Assembly (NCBI GenBank): GCA_023266245.1
Contig: JAHFRO010000035.1
Location: 8,119-22,933, forward strand
Length of the DNA: 14,815 nucleotides
Source of the DNA: Betaproteobacteria bacterium
Lineage (GTDB): Bacteria > Pseudomonadota > Gammaproteobacteria > Burkholderiales > SG8-41
Direction of reading: 5' to 3'
Shown here: one piece after another, positions 1 to 6,593 of the stretch
Position numbering within the stretch: position 1 is the stretch's first letter
Layout: each line of letters starts with the position of its first letter
Notes under the pieces: model-generated
Told to the model about the DNA's origin: nothing
The model's database searches: none
Seen by the model: the letters and a program-made list of their open reading frames with translations, nothing else
Translations under genes and position numbers: made by a program

Positions 1-105
1 GCTTCCGAGCAATGCCTGCACTTCTGCGAGGGCGCGCGGATCGACCGCGCGGCCTTTCGGTTTGCCGCGTGCCGCCTTGTCGCGCTTGAGAGTGCCGCCT
101 TCCAA
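1..105 (-). CDS. N-terminal fragment of an unidentified protein, cut by the window edge
   Basis: An open frame runs off the left edge on the minus strand. An ATG lies at 118-120, but the better start is the TTG at 103-105: the bases AGGAGA sit about 8 nt before that TTG, inside the codons that would follow the ATG, while no good ribosome site precedes the ATG. From the TTG the protein begins MEGGTLKRDKAARGKPKGR and continues with VDPRALAEVQALLGS. A basic leader followed by this short helix reminds me of the N-terminus of NuoE/NuoF-like flavoprotein subunits of NAD-dependent formate dehydrogenases or related enzymes. That is weak recall from 35 residues, so the function is left open. On the minus strand it lies downstream of sucD, 128 bp after the sucD stop. 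A TTGACA hexamer (198-203, minus) lies in the gap but I see no matching -10. Confidence 0.45.
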   Translation of the reverse strand, partial: MEGGTLKRDKAARGKPKGRAVDPRALAEVQALLGS

Positions 106-233
106 CTTAATTCTCCTCATCAGCGGGCCGGGTTGCTTCCACCCGGAAACACCGCCGTATCGATTCGAAACAGTTCAGTCCCCTGAGGGCAATAAATTGT
201 CAACTGTCTGATTGCGGCAAATGCGCTGCCGAT

Positions 234-1112
234 CTACTTCAGTACCGACCTCAAGAGCTTGCCCATTTCGGCGGGATTCTTGGTGACTTTAATCCCGCAT
301 TCTTCCATCACCGCCAATTTCTCCGCGGCCGTTCCCTTGCCACCGGAAATAATGGCCCCGGCATGTCCCATCCGCTTCCCCGGTGGCGCGGTCACGCCCG
401 CGATAAAGCCGACCACCGCCTTTTTCATATTGTCCTTGATCCAGCGTGCGCATTCTTCCTCGTCCGAGCCGCCGATCTCGCCGACCATGACCACCGCCTC
501 GGTCTGCGGGTCATCGTTGAACCTCCTCAGCACATCCACATGCTTGAGCCCGTTCACCGGATCGCCGCCGATGCCGACGCAGGTGGACTGCCCGAGCCCC
601 AGCTCCATCAGCTGCCCCACCGCCTCATAGGTCAGCGTGCCCGAACGCGACACGACACCTACCGGTCCCTTCTTGTGGATGTGTCCCGGCATGATGCCGA
701 TCTTGATCTCGTCCGGCGTGATCACGCCCGGACAGTTGGGACCGACGAGCACGGTCTTGCTTCCCTGCATCTTGTAGCGCGTGCGTATCATGTCGCGCAC
801 CGGTATGCCCTCGGTGATGCAGATCACGAGCTCGAGCCCGGCGTCCACCGCCTCGTCTATCGCCGCCGCGGCGAACGGCGGCGGCACGTAGATCACCGAG
901 ACCGTGGCGCCGGTGGCCTGCTTCGCTTCCTTGACCGTCTCAAAGATCGGAATGCCCTCGTAGCTTTGGCCGCCCTTTTTCGGCGTCACACCGGCGACGT
1001 AGCAATTACTGCCGTTGGCGTATTCCTTGCACATCTTGGTGTGGAACTGGCCGGTCTTGCCGGTGATGCCCTGCGTCATCACCTTCGTGTTCTTGTTGAT
1101 CAGGATCGACAT
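234..1112 (-). CDS. sucD: Succinyl-CoA synthetase (ADP-forming) alpha subunit SucD
   Basis: SucD forms the alpha2beta2 succinyl-CoA synthetase with SucC. In the cytoplasm it converts succinyl-CoA, ADP and phosphate to succinate, ATP and CoA in the TCA cycle. The 292-residue protein has the usual family length. A CoA-binding Rossmann start is visible (GITGKTGQFHT, residues 15-25), then GPNCPG (124-129), and the phospho-acceptor histidine in GHAGAIISGGKG (His250, equivalent to E. coli His246). The ATG at 1112 is preceded by GAGG at a suitable distance. It is the downstream gene of sucC. The two are normally nearly contiguous, but here they are 144 bp apart because a repeat element lies between them. 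Identity is certain from whole-length family resemblance. Confidence 0.98.
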   Translation of the reverse strand: MSILINKNTKVMTQGITGKTGQFHTKMCKEYANGSNCYVAGVTPKKGGQSYEGIPIFETVKEAKQATGATVSVIYVPPPFAAAAIDEAVDAGLELVICITEGIPVRDMIRTRYKMQGSKTVLVGPNCPGVITPDEIKIGIMPGHIHKKGPVGVVSRSGTLTYEAVGQLMELGLGQSTCVGIGGDPVNGLKHVDVLRRFNDDPQTEAVVMVGEIGGSDEEECARWIKDNMKKAVVGFIAGVTAPPGKRMGHAGAIISGGKGTAAEKLAVMEECGIKVTKNPAEMGKLLRSVLK

Positions 1113-1129
1113 GGGTGAACCTCGATCTC

Positions 1130-1258
1130 ACCACAGAGACACAGAGGCACGGAGAACGGCAAAACACCAGGCTTTTTCCAAGTGGCCCTTCAAACACTCA
1201 CTGGTTCGACTTGGGCTTTTCGCCGGAAACACCACGAATCCTCTGTGTTTCTGCGGTT
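1130..1258. repeat. 129-bp element with inverted terminal repeats between sucC and sucD
   Basis: The spacer between the two subunit genes is bounded by imperfect inverted repeats. The left arm is ACCACAGAGACACAGAGG (1130-1147). The right arm, read on the other strand from 1257 to 1240, is ACCGCAGAAACACAGAGG, so 16 of 18 bases agree. The right arm reaches into the sucC stop codon (1257-1259). The core does not code for anything convincing. Translated, the left end gives the phrase TTETQRHGE. I recall that phrase from many spurious hypothetical proteins in unrelated environmental bacteria, where near-identical CCACAGAGACACAGAGG tracts recur between genes. I infer a non-autonomous, palindrome-ended dispersed element. 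No target-site duplication is evident. Confidence 0.75.
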
Positions 1259-2429
1259 AATGTTTTTCACCATTCGCCGCGGCGACGACTTTCTGCGCGG
1301 CGTCCGCCATGTTGTTGGCGGAGATGATGGGAAGACCCGATTCCGTGAGGATCTTCTTGCCCAGCTCCACGTTGGTGCCCTCGAGCCGCACCACCAGCGG
1401 CACCTTGAGCTTGACCTCGCGTGCCGCGGCGACTACGCCCTGGGCGATCACGTCGCATTTCATGATGCCGCCGAAGATATTGACGAGGATCGCCTTCAGC
1501 TTCGGGTTGTGCAGCATGATCTTGAACGCCTCGGTCACCTTCTCGGTCGAGGCGCCGCCGCCGACGTCGAGAAAGTTCGCGGGCGAGCCGCCGTAGAGCT
1601 TGATGATATCCATGGTCGCCATCGCGAGCCCCGCGCCGTTCACGAGACATCCTATGTTGCCGTCGAGCGAAATGTAGGAGAGATCGAATTTCGAGGCCTC
1701 GATCTCGGCCGGGTCCTCCTCGTCGAGGTCGCGCATCACCACGATCTCGGGATGGCGGAACAGGGCGTTGTCGTCGAAGTTCATCTTGGCGTCCAGGGCG
1801 AGCACGCGCTCGTCGCCGGTGACTATCAGCGGATTGATTTCGGCGAGCGCGGCGTCGGTTTCATCGAACGCCTGGTACAGCCCTTTCAGGAAATCGTGCG
1901 CCTGCGGCACCGCCTTCGCCGGTATGCCGATCTTGCGCGCGACCTCTTCCGCGTCCTTGTCGGCAAGTCCCTGCGCCGGATCTATCGTGATCTTGTGTAT
2001 TTTCTCGGGGCTTTTTGCGGCGACTTCTTCGATGTCCATTCCGCCCTCGCTGGAAGCCATCAGCACCACGCGTTGCGAGCCGCGGTCCACTACCATGCCG
2101 ACATACAGTTCCTTCTTGATGTCGGCGCCTTCCTCGATCAGCAGTCGCCGCACCTTCTGTCCCTCGGGCCCGGTCTGGTGGGTCTTAAGTTGCATGCCCA
2201 GGATCTGGCTCGCGTGCTGCTTCACTTCATCGAGCGACTTCGCGAGCTTCACTCCGCCGCCCTTGCCGCGCCCCCCGGCGTGGATCTGGGCCTTCACCAC
2301 CCACACCTTGCCGCCGAGCTTCTTCGCCGCTTCCGCCGCCTCGTCCACATTGAAGCAGGGGTAGCCGCGCGGCGTGGCCACACCGTGCTTGCGCAGAATC
2401 TCCTTCGCCTGATACTCGTGGATTTTCAT
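1257..2429 (-). CDS. sucC: Succinyl-CoA synthetase (ADP-forming) beta subunit SucC
   Basis: SucC supplies the nucleotide-binding ATP-grasp domain and the succinate site of succinyl-CoA synthetase. The protein is 390 residues, as expected (E. coli has 388). It starts MKIHEYQAKEIL, with the ATP-grasp lysine and glycine loop at about 46-60 (VKAQIHAGGRGKGGG). The C-terminal CoA-ligase-like domain shows NIFGGIMKCDVIAQG at about 315-330 and RLEGTNVELGKKIL near 350-360. The ATG at 2429 is the family start. It is the first gene of a sucCD transcript. An FNR-like dyad and a -10-like hexamer lie about 60-100 bp upstream and could set its promoter. Its stop codon lies in the outer end of the inserted repeat element, so the C-terminus (NGEKH) may have been set by that event. 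Confidence 0.98.
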   Translation of the reverse strand: MKIHEYQAKEILRKHGVATPRGYPCFNVDEAAEAAKKLGGKVWVVKAQIHAGGRGKGGGVKLAKSLDEVKQHASQILGMQLKTHQTGPEGQKVRRLLIEEGADIKKELYVGMVVDRGSQRVVLMASSEGGMDIEEVAAKSPEKIHKITIDPAQGLADKDAEEVARKIGIPAKAVPQAHDFLKGLYQAFDETDAALAEINPLIVTGDERVLALDAKMNFDDNALFRHPEIVVMRDLDEEDPAEIEASKFDLSYISLDGNIGCLVNGAGLAMATMDIIKLYGGSPANFLDVGGGASTEKVTEAFKIMLHNPKLKAILVNIFGGIMKCDVIAQGVVAAAREVKLKVPLVVRLEGTNVELGKKILTESGLPIISANNMADAAQKVVAAANGEKH

Positions 2430-2486
2430 CGTTGACCTGTGTCGTTCGGCTGTCGCTGCGGTGGCATTGGCTGCGGCACCGACCTA

Positions 2487-2529
2487 AATCTATTACAGCC
2501 GTCTGCGCACCGGCCTTGACCGCAGTCAA
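2487..2529 (-). promoter_or_regulatory. Candidate CRP/FNR-family promoter of sucCD
   Basis: The perfect dyad TTGAC-N4-GTCAA (2516-2529) fits the TTGA-N6-TCAA core bound by FNR/FixK/Dnr-type regulators. On the minus strand TAGATT (2492-2487) is a 4/6 match to a -10 box. It would start transcription near 2481, which puts the dyad centre at about -41.5, the position of class II activator sites. The leader would be about 50 nt. Dyad and spacing are seen; the regulator is inferred. A more distant TATACT (about 2630, minus) is an alternative promoter. Confidence 0.4.
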
Positions 2530-2894
2530 TATTCCAGGCTCGCCCGGGGGCGGCGTGCGACGCGCGCGGGAACGGACATGCTCTTGCGCGTCATGTGGGG
2601 CGAGGCGTGCGCGGTGTCGAGCCGGGGCAGTATAACAAAACCGTACTCACGCCCTTGCTGACTACACACGCGACGAGTGCGAGCACCACGGTAGCGTCAT
2701 GCGCGGCGTGGCGTGACAGCGGCCGTCTGATGCGGGTGTGACTGCAACGGCGCTGGGGGGCTGATACCGCGCGCTTAGCTCGCGCGAGCTGGCGCAGGGT
2801 ACTGCAAGATCAACTATACGGCACTGCATCAAACCTGAATATCGGCACAATTTGATGCAGGAAGCGAGCTCCTATTTATTCCAGAATCTAGGTG
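2530..2894. other. Intergenic stretch with no recognised gene
   Basis: Between the putative sucC promoter and the small RNA terminator there is no open frame that resembles a known protein. The longest frames here are short or run into antisense of other genes. The base composition becomes more A/T-rich toward 2820-2900. Apart from a TATACT hexamer on the minus strand near 2630, I see no structure to report. Confidence 0.6.
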
Positions 2895-2926
2895 AAAAAA
2901 AAAGCGCAACCTTATGGGGTTGCGCT
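2895..2926 (-). terminator. Intrinsic terminator of the small RNA
   Basis: A perfect 9-bp stem, AGCGCAACC with GGTTGCGCT, encloses a 6-base loop and is followed on the minus strand by nine T residues (2903-2895). The orientation fits only leftward transcription, so it ends the small RNA and any readthrough from the usp gene. Confidence 0.92.
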
Positions 2927-2987
2927 AAAGTTCCACCAAAGGAGGAGGTTTTGGAGGAGTGTGTCGCACCGTTGCGGTGCTGGACAC
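2895..2987 (-). ncRNA. Candidate trans-acting small RNA with an anti-Shine-Dalgarno loop
   Basis: Read on the minus strand this stretch has every mark of a ~93-nt bacterial small RNA. Stem-loop 1 (2987-2961) pairs GUGUC with GACAC and GCACC with GGUGC, with a two-base CA bulge and loop GCAAC. Stem-loop 2 (2957-2933) pairs CCUCCAAA with UUUGGUGG (one U-U mismatch) and displays a nine-base loop ACCUCCUCC, an almost perfect anti-Shine-Dalgarno sequence. Stem-loop 3 is an intrinsic terminator with nine U residues, a typical Hfq landing site. A sigma70-like promoter ends 7 bp before the first base. The plan resembles the CcsR/cuckoo RNAs of alphaproteobacteria, whose loops carry CCUCCUCCC, and I recall a Burkholderia RNA (NcS27) with an anti-SD-like segment. 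Homology to either is not shown. No protein frame explains the structure. Confidence 0.82.
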
Positions 2988-2993
2988 GTGATT

Positions 2994-3023
2994 ATTATGC
3001 CATTCGATCGTGGTCATCTGCAA
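2994..3023 (-). promoter_or_regulatory. Sigma70-like promoter of the small RNA
   Basis: On the minus strand TTGCAG (3023-3018) and CATAAT (2999-2994) are separated by 18 bp, which suits a housekeeping sigma factor. The predicted first base, about 7 bp downstream, is G2987, exactly where the first stem of the small RNA begins. The agreement of promoter and RNA fold supports both calls. Confidence 0.7.
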
Positions 3024-3031
3024 GCGATTTC

Positions 3032-3046
3032 TATTGCGTTGCAATA
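3032..3046. promoter_or_regulatory. Possible operator upstream of the small RNA promoter
   Basis: The sequence TATTGCGTTGCAATA is a perfect 6-bp inverted repeat (TATTGC/GCAATA) around a 3-bp centre. Its middle lies about 52 bp before the predicted start of the small RNA, just upstream of the -35 box, a usual place for an activator. I cannot name the protein that would bind it. Confidence 0.4.
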
Positions 3047-3127
3047 ATTCAATACGTGGTGAAGCTAATAGAGAAACATATTGTCTTTCAAGAAGTTACC
3101 TGGCCATGCGGACCGGGGCAGTCTGAT

Positions 3128-3568
3128 TCAACGCACCACCAAGACCGGTATCCGGGCGTGCGTGAGGACCTTGCGAGTTTCGCTACCGAGCAGCACGGCG
3201 GCGAGGCCCTTGCGGCCGTGGGAGGTCATGACGATGAGATCGCATTTGCGCGCGTCGGCAGTCTTGAGTATGGCGTCGTACGGATGGTCGCTGGTCTCGC
3301 ATACCGTGTCGCACGGCACGCCTGCGTCCTCGGCACTCTTGCGCACGAACGCAAGATAGTTCTCCGCGCGCGCCTTGGCTTCCTCTTCGATGCGCTCCTC
3401 GGTCACGGGATCGAATGCGCCTTCGTACGCGATCAACAGGTGGTAGTCGGGAATCACGTGGATGCCGGTGATCCTCGCCTGATGGATTTTGGCGAGTTCC
3501 ACCGCCGTGCGCACCGCACGCTGCGACAGCTCGGACCCGTCGGTCGGTATCAGAATGTTCTTGAACAT
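3128..3568 (-). CDS. UspA-family universal stress protein
   Basis: This is a single-domain universal stress protein of 146 residues, the usual size. It begins FKNILIPTDGSELS, where the early Asp belongs to the nucleotide pocket. It ends with the ATP-binding signature region MTSHGRKGLAAVLLGSET, close to G-x2-G-x9-G-S but with Thr in place of the first Gly. Such proteins act in the cytoplasm as dimers that bind ATP or AMP and aid survival under stress; the exact role is not given by sequence. The ATG at 3568 follows a strong site (GAGGAGGG, about 5 bp before). It stands alone: the small RNA promoter is about 130 bp downstream, and no terminator is seen between its stop and that RNA, so readthrough into the small RNA is possible. 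Confidence 0.95.
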   Translation of the reverse strand: MFKNILIPTDGSELSQRAVRTAVELAKIHQARITGIHVIPDYHLLIAYEGAFDPVTEERIEEEAKARAENYLAFVRKSAEDAGVPCDTVCETSDHPYDAILKTADARKCDLIVMTSHGRKGLAAVLLGSETRKVLTHARIPVLVVR

Positions 3569-3776
3569 CGCGCCCTCCTCTGCGCCGAGGCGCTCCTCTC
3601 GCCTCGTTCCATTATCTGGACCCGGCGCAAAGCTTGTCGTTCCGGGGGTTCGCTGTCAAGGGTTGCTTGCGGCACGGGCGCAAGCCCCGCGCACGGGCGT
3701 GGCACGAACGCGGCCTGCCCGTGCAGACCGGCTCAATCAGCTGCTTTCGCCCCGCTTCCGCGATCCAGGGGCTCGC

Positions 3777-3782
3777 TATAAT
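3777..3782 (+). promoter_or_regulatory. Candidate -10 box for the CapA-like gene
   Basis: A perfect TATAAT hexamer in GC-rich surroundings lies 50 bp before the start codon at 3833. No clear -35 box is seen at 16-18 bp upstream, so an activator or a weak -35 must be assumed. Confidence 0.4.
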
Positions 3783-3832
3783 CCAGGCACGGCCGACCGC
3801 ACTATGGCCCGTGCAGAGAAGGCGAAAAACCG

Positions 3833-4876
3833 ATGCGACGCACCTTTCTTTTAACCGGCGATGTCAACCTGATGAACGTCACCGACCCTGCCGTGCCGTT
3901 TGCGCGGATCGTGGGCACCTTGCACAGCGCCGACGTGCTTTTCTGCAATCTCGAGTGCTGTCTTTACGCTGCGCCGGCCGATCGCTCGCTGATCGACGAG
4001 GGCTTCTACGCGGCCCCGGCTGCGGGGCGCGCTCTGACGCTCGCCGGCTTTCATGTAGCCGGCAACGCCAACAACGTGACCTACGGTGCGGAAGCGATCA
4101 GGTCCTCGCTCGCGGAGCTTGACCGGCTCGGCATTGCGCACACGGGGGCCGGCGCGAACAGCGCGCAGGCGCGGGCACCGGCTGTGGTTGAGTGCAAAGG
4201 CCTGCGTGTCGGCTTCCTGCAGCGCACCTCCGTCTATTGGCCGACCAATCACGAAGCCGGTGAGCGCTCGCCCGGCGTGGCGGCGCTGCGCGGTCACACC
4301 GCTTACCAGCTGCCGCTGCACAAAACGCGGCCCGAGGTGCCGCCGGCGAACCGCCCCGGCGTGCCGCCGGAAATCCTGACCTGGGCCGACGCCGGTTATC
4401 TGGCGCAGTATCGCGACGAACTCGCCGCGCTCAGGCGCCAGGCCGACATCGTGATCGCGTCGCACCACTGGGGCCTTCACGAAGAGGTATTGCAGTACAT
4501 GACCGAAATCGCGCACGCGGCGATTGATTCCGGCGCCGACATCGTCGTCGGTCACGGCCCGCACTACTCGCTGCCGGTGGAGATCTACCGGGGCAAGCCG
4601 GTCTTCTACGGTCTCGGCAACTTCTCCTTCCACACCGGCCACGGGGGTCGCCAGCACGGCGACTGGGTCGGCATGATGGCACGCGTCAGTCTTGAAGAAC
4701 GCGGGATCGAGCGCGTGTCGTTCCGATTCGTGCGCCACAACGACCGCAACGAGACCGTGTTGTGCGCGATGAAGGACGAGCAGGAAACCCTCGCCAGGAT
4801 CACCGAGCGCAGCGCACGTTTCGGCACGCGCATTGGGGTCGAGGGTGACGAGGCGGTGGTGCGGCTGCGGGCGTAG
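3833..4876 (+). CDS. CapA/PgsA-like metallophosphatase-fold protein
   Basis: The 347-residue protein belongs to the CapA (poly-gamma-glutamate synthesis, PGA_cap) branch of the calcineurin-like metallophosphatases. Metal-site motifs appear in order: LTGDVN (Asp10), CNLE (Asn39-Glu41), AGNANN (77-82, a variant of the family LANNH), ASHHWG (209-214), GHGPH (240-244) and YGLGNF (259-264). Family members take part in polyglutamate or capsule production or act as hydrolases of unknown substrate. Unlike CapA and PgsA it has no signal peptide or membrane anchor at its start, so a cytoplasmic enzyme is likely. No capB or capC partner lies nearby, which argues against capsule synthesis. The ATG follows AGAAGG at about 10 bp. 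The substrate is unknown. Confidence 0.85.
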   Translation: MRRTFLLTGDVNLMNVTDPAVPFARIVGTLHSADVLFCNLECCLYAAPADRSLIDEGFYAAPAAGRALTLAGFHVAGNANNVTYGAEAIRSSLAELDRLGIAHTGAGANSAQARAPAVVECKGLRVGFLQRTSVYWPTNHEAGERSPGVAALRGHTAYQLPLHKTRPEVPPANRPGVPPEILTWADAGYLAQYRDELAALRRQADIVIASHHWGLHEEVLQYMTEIAHAAIDSGADIVVGHGPHYSLPVEIYRGKPVFYGLGNFSFHTGHGGRQHGDWVGMMARVSLEERGIERVSFRFVRHNDRNETVLCAMKDEQETLARITERSARFGTRIGVEGDEAVVRLRA

Positions 4877-4906
4877 CCCCCGCTCTGCAACAGCGCGCGT
4901 CCCCGG

Positions 4907-5385
4907 CTACTTAGCCAGACCCAGCTCGGTCAGCACCGCCTTCGCCTCATCGTATTCGGCCTTCCAGTGCCTGGCGGTGTCGCCACTCGCCTTGTAGACG
5001 TTCGCCATGTCGAATTTCTCCAGCTCCTTCTTCCACTCATCGGTCTGTACCAACTTCGCGAGCGCGTCGTCCCAGAACTGGACCTGGGCACGGCTCATGC
5101 CTTTGGGTGCGGCGAGCCCGCGCCACAGTTCATCAGGTAGTGGCCGTCGCCGGCGTGCTGGGCGAGGTAGGCAAGGCCCACCGCCCCGCCGCCGCCGGGC
5201 TTGTTCACCACGGTGATTGGCGTAGGCACGAACTTCAAATCCTGCAGGATCTTCTGAATCGTGCGCCCAGTGCGATCCTGGGGGCCACCGGCGCTAGTGC
5301 CGATGATGATCTCTACCGGTCTTTCGGGTTTCCAGCTTTGTGCGAGCGCGCTGGCCGCTGCCAGACACGCGCCCGCGGTGAGCAC
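4907..5385 (-). pseudogene. Remnant of a Bug/TctC solute-binding receptor
   Basis: Two pieces of one receptor lie head to tail. The N-terminal piece (5385 to about 5127) keeps the end of a signal peptide (ACLAAASALAQ), then WKPERPVEIIIGTSAGGPQD and NKPGGGGAVGLAYLAQ, typical of the Bug family of tripartite tricarboxylate transporter receptors. The C-terminal piece (about 5127 to 4907) reads WRGLAAPKGMSRAQVQFWDD and continues to LGLAK. Family members are about 320 residues; here the middle, roughly 170-190 residues, is gone and the two pieces are in different frames. The 5' end is also damaged: an in-frame TAG lies three codons before the GTG, so the signal peptide lacks its start. Intact proteins carry organic acids to a TctAB permease, which is absent here. 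The gene is dead. Confidence 0.88.
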
Positions 5386-5496
5386 GACCGCCTAAAGGTT
5401 TGCCGAATTATAAGGCAGCGTAGCCGGCGCTCGGCGTGGAGATTATCAGCGGGCTGCGCCTGATGCTCTCTCGCCTTGTGGGCGGCGGCCAGCGTG

Positions 5497-6447
5497 CTAT
5501 GCGGGTTTCTTGTGCCTGCCGGTCGCGGCGCGAAAGCGCGTCAGTTTCTCGATCAGCACCGCGCCTTCCTGCAGCAAGAACTCCTTGAACGCCACCGCCA
5601 CCGGCGGCAGCCGCTTGTTCCTGCGATGCACCACGTGCCACGCGCGCACCACAGGAAATCCTTCGACGTCGAGCACCGCCAACATTCCCGCCTGCACTTC
5701 GAGTCCGATGGTGTGGGCGGACAGGAAGCTTATCCCCATCTCCGCCATCACCGCCTGCTTGATAGTTTCAAAACTCTTGATTTCCATCGCGATGCGTGGC
5801 TTGAAGCGGTGCTCGGCAAACGCTTCATCCATCGAGATGCGAGTATCCGATCCCGGCTCGCGCACGATGAACTTCTCTTCGCCGAGCACGCGCAGTGGGA
5901 TGCGGCGCCTGCCCGCCAGGTGATGATCGGGAGCGGCCACGATCACCTGCGGCTGCGGCGCGAACGCTTCAACGACCGTGTCGCCCTCCGCCAGCGGCCG
6001 CAGCAGGATCGCGAGATCGGTAGCGTTGTCGGCGAGCTGATGCAGCACCTCTTCGCGGTTGTTGACGGTGAGCTGAATGGTGACGCCTTCGTGGCGGCGG
6101 CAGAACTCCGCCAGCAGCCGCGGAAAGAAGTAGTCGCCGGCGCTGATCACCGCAACGTTGAGCTTGCCGCCGCGGATTCCCTTGAGCGCTGCCAGCGCCT
6201 CCTCCGTCTCGCGAAACTGCTGGATGACGGCGCGGGCGTGGCGCAGCATCTCGTGCCCGGCGGGCGTGAGATAGATCTTCTTGCCCAGCTGCTCGAGTAG
6301 CGGCAGGCCGGCATGTTCCTTGAGCTGCCTGACCTGAATCGAGACCGCGGGCTGTGTCAGGTGCAGTTCTTCCGCGGCGCGCGAGTAGCTCAGGTGCCGG
6401 GCTACGGTCTCGAACACCTTGAGCTGGCGCAGCGTCGCGTTCTTCAT
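5497..6447 (-). CDS. LysR-family regulator, CbbR-like
   Basis: This is a LysR-type transcription factor of 316 residues from the ATG at 6447. The N-terminal winged helix-turn-helix is clear (LRQLKVFETVARHLSYSRAA, then HLTQPAVSIQVRQLKEHAGL). A linker helix leads to the two-lobed co-inducer domain starting near GGKLNVAVISAGDYFFPRLL. A GTG four codons earlier is possible, but the purine tract GTGAGG then lies properly spaced before the ATG, and family proteins start MKNATLRQLKVF. I recall the closest kin as CbbR/CfxR-type regulators of carbon fixation or formate genes; no cbb gene is in this window. It is divergent from the 112-residue gene at 6594, and a palindromic LysR-type box lies between them, so that gene pair is the likely target together with self-control. 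Confidence 0.93.
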   Translation of the reverse strand: MKNATLRQLKVFETVARHLSYSRAAEELHLTQPAVSIQVRQLKEHAGLPLLEQLGKKIYLTPAGHEMLRHARAVIQQFRETEEALAALKGIRGGKLNVAVISAGDYFFPRLLAEFCRRHEGVTIQLTVNNREEVLHQLADNATDLAILLRPLAEGDTVVEAFAPQPQVIVAAPDHHLAGRRRIPLRVLGEEKFIVREPGSDTRISMDEAFAEHRFKPRIAMEIKSFETIKQAVMAEMGISFLSAHTIGLEVQAGMLAVLDVEGFPVVRAWHVVHRRNKRLPPVAVAFKEFLLQEGAVLIEKLTRFRAATGRHKKPA

Positions 6448-6464
6448 CGCACGCCTCACTCCCC

Positions 6465-6495
6465 TATCATAAGCAATAGTTTATCACTATGATAA
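6465..6495. promoter_or_regulatory. LysR-type operator in the divergent promoter region
   Basis: Nested palindromes fill this A/T-rich patch. ATAGTTTATCACTAT (6476-6490) has the ATAG-N7-CTAT form of LysR sites with T-N11-A. TTATCACTATGATAA (6481-6495) is a perfect 6-bp dyad, and TATCATA (6465-6471) is the inverse of TATGATA (6488-6494). The patch begins about 18 bp before the regulator's ATG (6447) and ends 98 bp before the 6594 gene. A TTGACT hexamer follows at 6502-6507 on the plus strand, without a good -10 partner. Confidence 0.65.
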
Positions 6496-6593
6496 AAAAC
6501 TTTGACTGTTTCTTATGGTTTGCCGCGGCTAGCATGGCTTCCGTGTGCGGCTCAACCGATCCGCCGACTGGACAGGACACAAGGAGGATTACG

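Noticed and set aside
1115..1260. Small plus-strand frames starting MNLDLTTETQRHGE or containing HHRDTEARR
   Set aside because: These are translations of the repeat element ends, the known type of spurious protein; no ribosome site and overlap with the sucD start.
1182..2435. 417-codon plus-strand open frame
   Set aside because: It is antisense to sucC and begins inside the inverted-repeat element; low-complexity His/Arg/Leu composition typical of a shadow frame.
2662..2850. 62-codon minus-strand frame in the sucC upstream region
   Set aside because: No ribosome site, no family resemblance, and unusual composition; taken as chance.
2852..3781. 309-codon plus-strand open frame
   Set aside because: It runs across the small RNA and then antisense through the usp gene. 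Its product resembles nothing and changes character at each of these features; no ribosome site.
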